64,000 bases of DNA, taken from Candidatus Villigracilis proximus. Lineage in GTDB: Bacteria > Chloroflexota > Anaerolineae > Anaerolineales > Villigracilaceae. Below, piece after piece: positions 25,976 to 34,748 of the stretch. A program made the position numbers and the translations under genes. The stretch is taken from contig JADKBB010000016.1 of the NCBI GenBank assembly GCA_016715195.1, positions 66,383 to 130,382 on the forward strand, in the 5' to 3' direction. The notes beneath the pieces are model-generated. The model made no database searches. It saw nothing but the letters and a program-made list of their open reading frames with translations, and had not been told where the DNA came from. Positions within the stretch are counted from its first letter, which is position 1; every line of letters begins with the position of its first letter.

Positions 25976-27562
25976 ATGTGGTTCAAAAATAAAATTCGAC
26001 TTTTCGGATTGATCCTGCTTTTTTTGATCGTGAACATGAGCATATCCGCATGTGAGGTCACACAATCTGGCCCGCGCCCCAACATTGTCATCATCCTCAC
26101 CGACGATATGGATTCGAGCCTGATGCCATATCTTGAGAACACGAACGAACTCATCGGCAAAAACGGCGCGACATTCACAAATTATTTTGTCACCTCCTCC
26201 CTCTGCTGTCCGTCACGGGCATCCATGCTGCGCGGACAATATCCGCACAACACAGACGTCCTCAGCAACAACTTCCCCGAAGGCGGATTCCGCCGCTTCT
26301 TCGTCGATGGAGACGAAGCCGAAACTCTCGCCGTCTGGCTTAATCGTGAAGGCTATCAAACTTCATTGATCGGAAAATACCTAAACGGCTATCCCGTTTT
26401 CGCCGGCAGCAATTACATCCCCGCCGGCTGGACAGACTGGCACGCTTTGTTTTATAAAAAGCCAAACGAAGCCGGAAGCTTCTATAACGATTACATCTTA
26501 AATGAAAATGGCCCGCTGGTTGAATATGGCGGCTCTGTTGAAGAATACAGCACCGATGTCTTCAAACAAAAATCAATTGACTTCATCGAAAAAAGCACAG
26601 TCAGCGGTGACCCGTTCTTTTTGCTGATCTCCGTCTACGCCCCGCACGGACCCAGCACTCCCGCACTTCGTCATGCAGAAATGCTCGCAGATCAGGCATA
26701 TCCACAAAAACCATCATTCAATGAAACCGACATAAGCGACAAGCCAGGTGTCATTCAGGATTTGATCGCAAATGGCGATGAGATTGACACCATCGATGCA
26801 GATGTGCTTTTTCAACAACGCGCCAAAACCCTGCTTGCAGTGGATGAACTCGTCGTGGATGTGATCGCCAAACTCGAACAAAGCGGTCAACTCGAAAACA
26901 CCTACATCTTCTTCATGTCTGATAACGGATTTCACATCGGCGAACACGGTCTCTCCCCCGGGAAAGGCCTCGCCTATGAAGAAGATATCCATGTCCCCTT
27001 ATTAATTCGCGGCCCGGGCATCGCCCCCAACACCATCATCACACAACTCACCGCCAACATCGACCTCGCCCCAACCATCGCAGACATGACCCGCATCAAA
27101 ACAGCCGGCTTCATCGATGGCCGCTCACTCATGCCTCTTTTTCAGATGGATGAATCAAAAACGCCCGACTGGCGCAAAGCACTCTTGATCGAAATGGGCG
27201 CCATGACCAACACCTCCGCATCCAACTTTAAAGGGGAGTTGTCACCTGTCGACCAGACATCTCTGCCCTTTGAGTTTGAGTTTCCAGATTCTCCCAACGA
27301 TTATTATCTGATCCAGGTCGGAGATGGCACCTATCGCGGCATCCGCACCGATAAATTTATGTATGTTGAATACAACAACGGCGAAACCGAATTCTACGAT
27401 CTGATTGCCGACCCCTATCAACTGGAAAACCTCTCGACCAAACTTGAACCGGCAATTCTCACCAGCCTGCACACCTGGCTCGAACAATTACAAGCCTGTA
27501 CGGCAAAAGATTGCAAAACCTTTGAAAATAATCCGCCTGTTGAACTTGAGAATTATCCATAG
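25976..27562 (+). CDS. Sulfatase lipoprotein (arylsulfatase/GlcNAc-6-sulfatase type)
   Basis: A 528-residue protein. The signal peptide ends in SISAC (Cys26). Metal-binding Asp43 and Asp44 sit in IILTDDMD. The formylglycine site is C77-C78-P-S-R, fitting C-x-P-S-R with Cys77 as the residue to be oxidised. A second metal site appears in MSDNGFHIGEHG. The enzyme removes sulfate esters from glycans, and the LCCPSRASMLRGQYPHN context is close to N-acetylglucosamine-6-sulfatases. No maturase is visible in the window. It follows the M1 peptidase by 21 bases, suggesting joint expression for extracellular polymer breakdown. Confidence 0.88.
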   Translation: MWFKNKIRLFGLILLFLIVNMSISACEVTQSGPRPNIVIILTDDMDSSLMPYLENTNELIGKNGATFTNYFVTSSLCCPSRASMLRGQYPHNTDVLSNNFPEGGFRRFFVDGDEAETLAVWLNREGYQTSLIGKYLNGYPVFAGSNYIPAGWTDWHALFYKKPNEAGSFYNDYILNENGPLVEYGGSVEEYSTDVFKQKSIDFIEKSTVSGDPFFLLISVYAPHGPSTPALRHAEMLADQAYPQKPSFNETDISDKPGVIQDLIANGDEIDTIDADVLFQQRAKTLLAVDELVVDVIAKLEQSGQLENTYIFFMSDNGFHIGEHGLSPGKGLAYEEDIHVPLLIRGPGIAPNTIITQLTANIDLAPTIADMTRIKTAGFIDGRSLMPLFQMDESKTPDWRKALLIEMGAMTNTSASNFKGELSPVDQTSLPFEFEFPDSPNDYYLIQVGDGTYRGIRTDKFMYVEYNNGETEFYDLIADPYQLENLSTKLEPAILTSLHTWLEQLQACTAKDCKTFENNPPVELENYP

Positions 27563-27646
27563 GGTTGGCCGCACACAATATTTGCATTAGGAATTAGTTT
27601 GAAGAAGTGTATAATCTAAAAAAAATTATAGAAAGGTAGCAAAGCC

Positions 27647-28342
27647 ATGGGAAAATCAAATTCTACAACAGCTCCTGAAATGCAGCCTTTATCTTCCTCA
27701 GAACCTCTTGAAGGCATCGAACTGAAAGCGGAAACACCTGAGCCCACAGCCGATGAACTGGGACGTTTGCGTGATATTTTATTCGGTTCGCAATCGCGTA
27801 CCCTTGAAAAACGATTAAGTGATCTGGAAACCGGCCTGCGGTTCTTGCGGCAGGAAACAACCGATCTGCTGCAAGATCAAATTGGCACGCTTGCCGAATC
27901 CACCAATACGCAATTTATGGAAACCCGCCGCGAGTTTAATGAAAAACTCGATAAACAAGGCATAGATCAATCTGCCCAATTGAGAGCCGCACAAAAAGAC
28001 CTGTCAGAAAGATTGGACAGACAATCTGTAGAACAGTCATCCCAACTGCAGGCGGTTCAAAAGCAACTAAGCGATAATCTTGAAAAATTTGCCGCAGACC
28101 TGATGCGCCAATTACGTGAGACTCACAAGGAACTCAGTGACCGTTTGGATAAGCAAGCCGCAGAGCAGGCAGAGCGTACACGCAGCCTGCAATCAGAAGC
28201 CCGTCAGCGTGATGACAGCTTACGACAGGAACTGCTTTCAATGGCTGCATCTCTCGAAAACAAAAAAGCCTCCCGTCAGGATCTGGGACAAATGCTTATG
28301 GAACTGGGGCTTCGATTGCGGCAGGAATCAGAAAAATCCTGA
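27647..28342 (+). CDS. Coiled-coil protein of the GTPase/HD-GYP cluster
   Basis: A 231-residue soluble protein, nearly all helix after residue 35. Residues 41-61 (LRDILFGSQSRTLEKRLSDL) are followed by long heptads. About 22-residue repeats appear from residue 105 (LSERLDRQSVEQSSQLQAVQ and variants with LDKQ-x-x-EQ). There is no signal or membrane segment. The 41-61 motif resembles residues 25-45 of the next protein, suggesting a common binding partner. TATAAT at 27610-27615 is a likely promoter -10. First gene of four in a row. I do not recognise a named family. Confidence 0.7.
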   Translation: MGKSNSTTAPEMQPLSSSEPLEGIELKAETPEPTADELGRLRDILFGSQSRTLEKRLSDLETGLRFLRQETTDLLQDQIGTLAESTNTQFMETRREFNEKLDKQGIDQSAQLRAAQKDLSERLDRQSVEQSSQLQAVQKQLSDNLEKFAADLMRQLRETHKELSDRLDKQAAEQAERTRSLQSEARQRDDSLRQELLSMAASLENKKASRQDLGQMLMELGLRLRQESEKS

Positions 28343-28428
28343 TCTTGTAGTGTAAAAAATCCCGTAGATTTTTATGCTTTATCAAGAACTTATCCATAGA
28401 ATGAGATATCTCTGGTGTATTAACCTTT

Positions 28429-30000
28429 ATGAATTCCAACCAGTCAGATAATGAACCGCCCGCGAAACCCGTTGACGAGAATATTGATCCGTTAATTTCC
28501 ATTCGCTCCATCCTGCTCTCAGATGTGTCCGACCGCCTGCGCGAGATCGAACGTCAAATTGAAGCATCCCAAAACCAAAGCCAATCAGAAGATGAAAGCC
28601 TCCGCCAGCAGTTGAATGAACTGTTGGCGGAGCTTGAGCGTTTGCAGCAGCTTGCACGCGCCACCGATCATCGCTCGCGTGACCTGGATACTGAAATTGA
28701 GATATTACGCCGCAAGGCACAGGCTGATTCCGAAGGGCTGATCGCACGCGTCACACCCATTCTGGGCGATATGATCAGCCGCACAATTCGAGACTCGCGT
28801 GATGAAATGGCCGAGGCCTTAGGCCCCATCATGGGTGAGGCGATCCGGGTGCAGATCCGCGATTCGCGCAAGGATATGGTCGAAGCGTTATATCCTGTGA
28901 TCGGTGAAACTGTGCAGCGCGCTGTAGGCGAATTTACAAGAGAATTTCAGCGCAACATTGATGCCCGCTTGAAGGCATCTTTTGGCCCTCAGGGAATGTT
29001 CCGTACTGCCATTGCCCGTATGCGCGGCGTCTCCCCTGCGCAATTGGCATTACGCGATTCACTGCCCTTTTCGATCAAAGAGATTTTTCTTATCCAGCAT
29101 GGTTCCGGCTTATTGCTTGCGTACAGTCACCCCGGCAGCACAGAGGTTGCCGATTCTGATCTGATCAGCGGAATGTTGACAGCCATCCGTGATTTTGTAC
29201 GCGACTCATTTGGGCATGGCGATGAAGATAAAGAATTGGATGAAGTGCAGTATGGAGATGAACGCATTATCATCCAGAGCGGGCGCGCCGCTTATCTGGC
29301 AGTGGTCACAACCGGTGTTGAACCTGAAGGCTTCCGCACCAGATTGCATATGTTTGTTTCAGAACTGCACATAAAATATGAAAAATCGATGGCGCAATAC
29401 AACGGCGATCCATCTACTTTACCGAATTTACAACCAAAGATAGCGCGTCTGGTTGTTGATCTCACAGGCGGCGCGGCAGGCTCCAAACCGATGAGCCGTA
29501 ATGCAAAACTGGGTTGGGCAGCAGGGCTTATGTTCTCTGTTCTTCTGGTGATTCTGGCTTGTTTCTATCTTCAATTTACGATTGCGCTGTATCCGGTTGC
29601 GTTTCCCAGCCCTACCCCAACCAATACATCCACGCCTACAGCAACAGCCACTTCCACGCCGACAGCCACTGCTACAGCTACATCCACTCCCACTCAAACG
29701 TTTACTCCCACAGCAACGCCTACCTTTACCCCTACTTTTACCCCTACAGTAACCTCCACGCCTTATAAGGCGTTTGCCGCAGGAAATGTATATCTTCGAG
29801 ACTTCCCTGAATATATCAAATCGCGTATTGAGGTGTTGCAGATAAATACACCTGTAAAGGTGTTGTCAAAATTCGGCGCATGGGTTGAGGTGGAATGGAC
29901 TGATGATGCGGGATATCATCGCGGCTGGGTGCCTGCGCGTTGGATCACCCTGCTGGAGCCCATTCCGCCCGGCCAAATTACCCCAACCCTGGTTCAATGA
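28429..30000 (+). CDS. Membrane protein with cytoplasmic regulator domain, Pro/Thr linker and SH3-like domain
   Basis: A 523-residue protein. The N-terminal 75 residues are coiled-coil, followed by repeating amphipathic helices (DSRDEMAEALGPIMGEAIR, DSRKDMVEALYPVIGETV) and an alpha/beta domain with IFLIQHGSGLLLAYSHP and SDLISGMLTAIRDFVRDSF. This cytoplasmic part resembles that of OmpA-family proteins of cyanobacteria that precede small GTPases. One membrane helix lies at about 362-386, then a 50-residue Thr/Pro linker, then an SH3-like domain (about 447-510, ending GYHRGWVPARWI). The SH3 part replaces the OmpA domain and should face the cell wall. Confidence 0.75.
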   Translation: MNSNQSDNEPPAKPVDENIDPLISIRSILLSDVSDRLREIERQIEASQNQSQSEDESLRQQLNELLAELERLQQLARATDHRSRDLDTEIEILRRKAQADSEGLIARVTPILGDMISRTIRDSRDEMAEALGPIMGEAIRVQIRDSRKDMVEALYPVIGETVQRAVGEFTREFQRNIDARLKASFGPQGMFRTAIARMRGVSPAQLALRDSLPFSIKEIFLIQHGSGLLLAYSHPGSTEVADSDLISGMLTAIRDFVRDSFGHGDEDKELDEVQYGDERIIIQSGRAAYLAVVTTGVEPEGFRTRLHMFVSELHIKYEKSMAQYNGDPSTLPNLQPKIARLVVDLTGGAAGSKPMSRNAKLGWAAGLMFSVLLVILACFYLQFTIALYPVAFPSPTPTNTSTPTATATSTPTATATATSTPTQTFTPTATPTFTPTFTPTVTSTPYKAFAAGNVYLRDFPEYIKSRIEVLQINTPVKVLSKFGAWVEVEWTDDAGYHRGWVPARWITLLEPIPPGQITPTLVQ

Positions 30001-30013
30001 TTGGATAATCAAG

Positions 30014-30526
30014 ATGACAACTATTCAAAAGAAGATATGTTTGCTGGGTGATTTTGGAGTAGGCAAAACAAGCCTTGTGCATCGTTTTGTCGAAGGACGC
30101 TTTGATGATAAATATCTCAGCACTGTGGGTGTGAAAATATCACGCAAGGTACTCAAGCGTTCGTATGGAGAAATGAATCTGCTTGTGTGGGATCTGGCTG
30201 GCGGGAGTGGATTTGAGTCGGCTTCCAATACATATATGCAGGGAGGGGCTGGCGCATTGATCATCTGTGATTTGACCCGCTATGAAACATTAACCGCCTG
30301 TGAAAATTATGCGCGTCAGATCCGCATTCTGAATCCGGGCGTTCAGTTGGTTTTTTTGGGCAATAAGGTGGATATGACGAAGGAGCGTGTCGTATCTGTC
30401 TCGGATATGCTGGCTGCGTTGTCAGTATTTGGCGAAAGAACATTTTTTCTGACCAGTGCAAAGACCGGTGAACGGGTGGAGGATGCCTTCAACCATCTGG
30501 CGGAAAAAATCGAGAAGGGAGTGTAA
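30014..30526 (+). CDS. Ras/Rab-like small GTPase lacking the catalytic glutamine
   Basis: A 170-residue GTPase. G1 is GDFGVGKTS (12-20), switch-I Thr37 in LSTVGVK, G3 WDLAGG (59-64), G4 NKVD and G5 TSAK. The canonical DTAGQ reads DLAGG here, so the residue that positions the hydrolytic water (Ras Gln61) is Gly64. GTP turnover should be slow or depend on a partner. There is no lipid-anchor motif at the C-terminus. It starts 13 bases after the membrane SH3 gene and abuts the HD-GYP gene with no gap. The start at 30014 fits the P-loop position. Confidence 0.85.
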   Translation: MTTIQKKICLLGDFGVGKTSLVHRFVEGRFDDKYLSTVGVKISRKVLKRSYGEMNLLVWDLAGGSGFESASNTYMQGGAGALIICDLTRYETLTACENYARQIRILNPGVQLVFLGNKVDMTKERVVSVSDMLAALSVFGERTFFLTSAKTGERVEDAFNHLAEKIEKGV

Positions 30527-32155
30527 ATGGACGGCCAGGCTTTTACGTCTCAGAAGTTTGCGGCGCGTTTGGCTCAGGTGACCAGCGAGATATATGATCT
30601 GGCGTACGCACAGGTCGACTCGAGTCTGTCGATTGTGCGGGTTTCGCCGAATATTTCAGCAGTGTTGGATAATGCTGATCGGGTTGTGGCAGGCGTCCCG
30701 TTGACTGATGCGTTGAATGAATTTATCGGGTCGGAGAAAATGCTTTATTCCATCCTGAAAAATGAACAGCCTTCCTTCAAACTTGAACGTATAAATCGTG
30801 CGCAGCCTGATGGCTCCCTGCGTTATTTAACGTTTCATGTGCTGCCTCTTGATCCAGATCAATCTGATGCCGGGCTGTTGGTGATCTTTGAAGATGTAAC
30901 CCGCTTTGGTTTTTTTGAGCAAAATTTACTCCAGAAACGAAATGAGTTAAGTCTTGTGCGCGGGGCGCTGGCCCATGCCAATGCCGAATTGGATAAACGT
31001 GTTGAACAGCGCACTGCTGAACTGGTAAAGGCAAAACAGCAAATTGAGCTGCAACTTTTTCGGCTTCAAGCGCTTCGAGAGAATGACCATGCGATCCTGG
31101 GAACCACGGATCTGCATGTGGCTTTAAGAACGATCGCTCAACAGGCAAAGATACAGTTGCGTGTGGATTTGATCTCGATCCTGCTTTTCAATTCTCCCTT
31201 GCTTATACTTGAAACCATTGTAGCGATCGGGACTCAAACCGTTGCTCTGCACACTACTCAAATTCGCCTTGGAGAAACCTTGATCGGGCGGGCTGCGTTG
31301 GAGCGCCGGATGCTGGTTTTTCCTGATCTGACAGCAAACGTGGCGGCTCTGCCGCAGGCAGATAAATGGGCGCAAATTGAAAATTTGCAAGTCTGTTATT
31401 CTGTGCCATTGATCGCCAAGGGAAATATTGTGGGGGTGCTCTTTTTGGGGAATCGTTTAGAGCTTCAACCTGACCAGGAATGGCTGGATTTTCTGGAAAC
31501 CATTGCAGGCCAGGCAGCAATGGCAATTGACAGCATTAAAGTATTTGAAGATTTACAGCGCTCAAACTATGAACTGGCTCTGGCCTATAATCGAACCATT
31601 GAGGGGTGGTCGCACGCGCTGGATTTACGCGATAAAGAGACAAAGGATCACACATCACGGGTGACGGAAACAACGATTATGCTGGCTCGCATGGCGGGGA
31701 TGACAGAAGCGGAGATCATGCATGTTAAACGCGGCGCGCTTCTTCATGACATCGGTAAAATGGGAATTCCGGATGTGATTCTGCTTAAGGATGATTATCT
31801 GACAAGTGAGGAGTGGGATATTATGCATAAGCATCCCATCTATGCTTATGAAATGTTATTTCCCATTGAATACCTGCGCCCTGCGCTTGATATCCCATAT
31901 TGTCATCATGAGAGATGGGACGGCACCGGCTATCCGCGCGGACTCAAAGGCGAGGAAATTCCGCTGGCAGCGCGCCTCTTTGCCGTTGTGGATGTGTGGG
32001 ACGCTCTTTGTTCCGACCGTCCCTATCGAAAGGGCTGGTCGGCGGAGAAAGTTCTTGATTACATTCGCTCCCAATCCGGGACTCATTTTGACCCTCAGGT
32101 TGTGGAACTCTTTTTGAATGCCGTAACTGAAGTAATAAATAATTTTGAAGACTGA
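30527..32155 (+). CDS. PAS-GAF-HD-GYP protein, predicted cyclic-di-GMP phosphodiesterase
   Basis: A 542-residue protein. A PAS-like domain (about 20-130) is followed by a coiled-coil linker (135-185), GAF (190-345) and HD-GYP (355-535). The metal and signature residues are intact: KDHTSRV, HDIGKMGIPD and HHERWDGTGYPRGLKGEEIP. HD-GYP proteins hydrolyse cyclic-di-GMP. There is no membrane segment, so input probably comes from its GAF/PAS domains or from the adjacent GTPase. The start codon directly follows the GTPase stop, which argues for coupled translation and joint function. Confidence 0.88.
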   Translation: MDGQAFTSQKFAARLAQVTSEIYDLAYAQVDSSLSIVRVSPNISAVLDNADRVVAGVPLTDALNEFIGSEKMLYSILKNEQPSFKLERINRAQPDGSLRYLTFHVLPLDPDQSDAGLLVIFEDVTRFGFFEQNLLQKRNELSLVRGALAHANAELDKRVEQRTAELVKAKQQIELQLFRLQALRENDHAILGTTDLHVALRTIAQQAKIQLRVDLISILLFNSPLLILETIVAIGTQTVALHTTQIRLGETLIGRAALERRMLVFPDLTANVAALPQADKWAQIENLQVCYSVPLIAKGNIVGVLFLGNRLELQPDQEWLDFLETIAGQAAMAIDSIKVFEDLQRSNYELALAYNRTIEGWSHALDLRDKETKDHTSRVTETTIMLARMAGMTEAEIMHVKRGALLHDIGKMGIPDVILLKDDYLTSEEWDIMHKHPIYAYEMLFPIEYLRPALDIPYCHHERWDGTGYPRGLKGEEIPLAARLFAVVDVWDALCSDRPYRKGWSAEKVLDYIRSQSGTHFDPQVVELFLNAVTEVINNFED

Positions 32156-32163
32156 TTTTTAAG

Positions 32164-32243
32164 AGAGACTGGTTAATAAGTATTTGTGACCACAAGGTTT
32201 TTTCTCTTGGTGGCTTCGTAGTGAAGTGTCTTAAACAGTCTCT
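32164..32243. repeat. 80-base inverted-repeat-bounded element
   Basis: AGAGACTGGTTAA at 32164-32176 matches the complement of TTAAACAGTCTCT at 32231-32243 at 12 of 13 positions. Inside lies CTTGGTGGCTTCGTAGTGAAGT, which recurs in related form at 54981-55030 (CTTTGTGGCTTAGTGGTGAAG, then CTAAACAGTCTCT). It has no coding capacity and looks like a small dispersed element. It may also end the HD-GYP transcript. Confidence 0.6.
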
Positions 32244-32273
32244 AATTCTAATAATCCTCTAACACCTCTCCCC

Positions 32274-32336
32274 TTGACCGGAAAATAACTCAGTTATATA
32301 GTTAAGCACGCTTAAATAAAAAGCAGGCTTAACTAT
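32274..32336 (+). promoter_or_regulatory. marR promoter with overlapping operator
   Basis: TTGACC at 32274-32279 and TATAGT at 32297-32302 are exactly 17 bases apart, each one base from consensus. A perfect 10-base inverted repeat, ATAGTTAAGC at 32298-32307 and GCTTAACTAT at 32327-32336, begins inside the -10 and ends on the marR start codon. A repressor bound there would block the promoter, the usual MarR autoregulation. The leader is only about 26 bases with no clear ribosome site. Confidence 0.7.
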
Positions 32337-32793
32337 GATAAAACACACCCAATTTTCCAAAACCCTGCGCGCCTGGATGGATACCTTCATGCATCGTTCC
32401 ATGCGTGGATGGAGTCACTTCGCCAAAAGCACAGGCCTTTCCATGCCGCAATTCAGCATTCTCATGCAATTGCATCATAAAGGTCCATGCGGCATTTCTG
32501 AGATCAGTGAGCGTTTTGACGTAACCGCCGCCGCCGCCAGTCAGTTGGTGGATAAACTCGTTCAGGCGGGGTATCTCGAACGTGCTGAAGATCCCGCCGA
32601 CCGCCGCGCCAAATTATTAACCTTAAGTGCCGCAGGTGAAGTACTGATCAGCCAGGGAACCGAGGAACGCTACCGTTGGATGGACGATCTCGCGCTTGTT
32701 TTGAGTGTGGAAGAACGCGAGAAAGTTAGCGAAGCCTTAACCCTGCTTACCCATGCAGTCGAAAAAATGGAAGCCCAAAATCGTAAATCGTAA
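32335..32793 (+). CDS. MarR-family transcriptional regulator
   Basis: A 152-residue winged-helix regulator. The recognition helix lies in ISERFDVTAAAASQLVDKLV, followed by the wing motif RAEDPADRRAKLLTLSAAG (DxRxKxxxLT), which defines the family. It precedes two ABC exporter genes by 17 bases and carries an operator-like repeat over its own promoter. It is therefore probably a ligand-responsive repressor of the exporter, the ligand likely being a transported toxic compound. Confidence 0.9.
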   Translation: MIKHTQFSKTLRAWMDTFMHRSMRGWSHFAKSTGLSMPQFSILMQLHHKGPCGISEISERFDVTAAAASQLVDKLVQAGYLERAEDPADRRAKLLTLSAAGEVLISQGTEERYRWMDDLALVLSVEEREKVSEALTLLTHAVEKMEAQNRKS

Positions 32794-32810
32794 ATCGCAA
32801 AAGGAATTCT

Positions 32811-34745
32811 ATGCAAGCAACCATCACCCAAACTCAACCCCGCGCAAAACGTCCGCGCCCGTCCTTTAAGGGGATTGGCCGTGCAGTCCGCTATTTGACC
32901 AAGTATGGTCGTCAGGCGGCATTACCGTATCTCTTCCTGATCATTGCCACGCTCTCACAGTTGGCTGTACCGCGCATGATCCGCAACGTGATCGACGCCG
33001 TCACCAGCGGATATCTCGCCGACCAGGTTTTGCAGGCGCTCGAAAAAATTCCCGCCGCATTTATGAGCGCAGCGCTGCCGAAGATTCTCGAAGCCCTCAG
33101 CTACGACTCTGCCACCACGGTTGACCAGCTCAAAGTCACGCTTGAAGCGGATGTGACCAACGCTCCCCGCGCCCTGACAACTGCCCTTGTCGCGATCATC
33201 ATCTTCGCCCTGCTGCGCGGACTCTTCGCCTTCCTGCAGGCCTTTTGGGCTGAGAAAAATTCACAGTCAGTTGCGTATGACCTGCGCAATGATCTGTACG
33301 CAAAAATTCAACAGTTGTCTTTTTCCTATCACGATAAGAATCAGACAGGCCAGTTGATGATCCGCGCCACAGATGATGTTGAGAAAGTGCGTCTCTTCAT
33401 TGGGCAGGCTTTGCTGCAGCTTGTGGGCTCCATCATTTTGTTGACCGGCACGATCATCATTTTGTTCACATCCAATGTCTCGCTCGCATGGACGGCCATG
33501 CCGATCCTGCCGGTGGCGTTGGTATTGTTCATGATCTTTGGAACCATCAGCCAGCCCTTGTTCGCAAAAGTGCAGCAAAAACTTTCTGCATTGAACACAG
33601 TGCTGCAGGAAAACCTCGCGGGCATCAAAGTCATCAAGGCTTTCACGCGCGAGAAACAACAGCAGAAGAAATTCCGTGTTGCCGTGGACGACACCATGAA
33701 TCAAGCCATCACGGTTTCGCGTTTGTTCACATTTTTGTTTCCTCTGGTTTTCTTAATTGCCAACCTTGGACAAGCCGCCATTTTATATGTGGGCGGCAAG
33801 CAAATTATTGTGGGCACATTAAGCATCGGCGCCTGGCAGGAATTTTCACTCTACCTGATGTATCTGTTTTTCCCGATCGCGCAGCTTGGATTCATCATCA
33901 CCCAACTCGGGCAGGCTTCCACATCTGCTGACCGCATCTTTGAAATTCTCGATGCGAAAAGCGATATCGTTGATAAGCCCAACGCCGAAACCCTCCCCGC
34001 AGTCAAAGGCGACGTGAAATTTAATAACGTCACATTTCGATATTTTGGCGGCGGTGACCCCGTGCTTAAGAATGTGACTTTTGAAGCCAAATCAGGTGAA
34101 ACCATTGCCTTGCTCGGCGCAACCGGTTCAGGCAAGACCAGCATTATCAATTTACTGCCGCGTTTTTATGATCCCAGCGAAGGCAGCATCACAATTGACG
34201 GTCACGACCTGCGCGACATCACCCTCGATTCACTCCGCTCACAAATTGGCATTGTCCTTCAGGAAACCACATTGTTCAGCGGAAGCATTCGCGACAATAT
34301 TGCTTTCGGCAAACCCGAAGCAACCCTCGAAGAAATTCAGTCCGCGGCAAAATCTGCAGCGGCGCATGATTTCATCATGTCCTTCCCCGATGGCTACGAC
34401 ACACACGTTGGCGAGCGCGGCACCACCTTGAGCGGCGGACAAAAACAACGCGTGGCGATCGCGCGCGCACTATTGCTCAACCCGCGCATTCTCATCCTTG
34501 ATGACTCCACCTCAAGTGTGGATGTCGCCACCGAGTCACATATTCAGGCGGCGCTTGAAACTCTCATGAAGGGACGCACTTCCTTCGTCATCGCGCAGCG
34601 CATCAGCACCGTGATGAACGCAGACAGAATCCTCGTGCTTGAAAAAGGCGAAGTCGTTGCCCAGGGCAAGCACGCTCAATTAATGGAAGAAGAACCGATC
34701 TATGCAGAAATTTATAACTCGCAGCTTTTGCGTGAGGAGCATTAA
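32811..34745 (+). CDS. Heterodimeric ABC exporter, subunit with degenerate ATPase site
   Basis: A 644-residue protein with six membrane helices (about 40-390) and an ATPase. Walker A is LLGATGSGKTS, and the signature TLSGGQKQR is canonical. Walker B reads ILILDDSTSS, with Asp in place of the catalytic Glu, and the switch histidine is Gln in VIAQRIST. This is the pattern of the non-hydrolysing half of heterodimeric exporters such as TM287/288 or BmrCD. It pairs with the next gene three bases away. The first extracellular loop is enlarged (about residues 60-115). Confidence 0.9.
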   Translation: MQATITQTQPRAKRPRPSFKGIGRAVRYLTKYGRQAALPYLFLIIATLSQLAVPRMIRNVIDAVTSGYLADQVLQALEKIPAAFMSAALPKILEALSYDSATTVDQLKVTLEADVTNAPRALTTALVAIIIFALLRGLFAFLQAFWAEKNSQSVAYDLRNDLYAKIQQLSFSYHDKNQTGQLMIRATDDVEKVRLFIGQALLQLVGSIILLTGTIIILFTSNVSLAWTAMPILPVALVLFMIFGTISQPLFAKVQQKLSALNTVLQENLAGIKVIKAFTREKQQQKKFRVAVDDTMNQAITVSRLFTFLFPLVFLIANLGQAAILYVGGKQIIVGTLSIGAWQEFSLYLMYLFFPIAQLGFIITQLGQASTSADRIFEILDAKSDIVDKPNAETLPAVKGDVKFNNVTFRYFGGGDPVLKNVTFEAKSGETIALLGATGSGKTSIINLLPRFYDPSEGSITIDGHDLRDITLDSLRSQIGIVLQETTLFSGSIRDNIAFGKPEATLEEIQSAAKSAAAHDFIMSFPDGYDTHVGERGTTLSGGQKQRVAIARALLLNPRILILDDSTSSVDVATESHIQAALETLMKGRTSFVIAQRISTVMNADRILVLEKGEVVAQGKHAQLMEEEPIYAEIYNSQLLREEH

Positions 34746-34748
34746 CCT

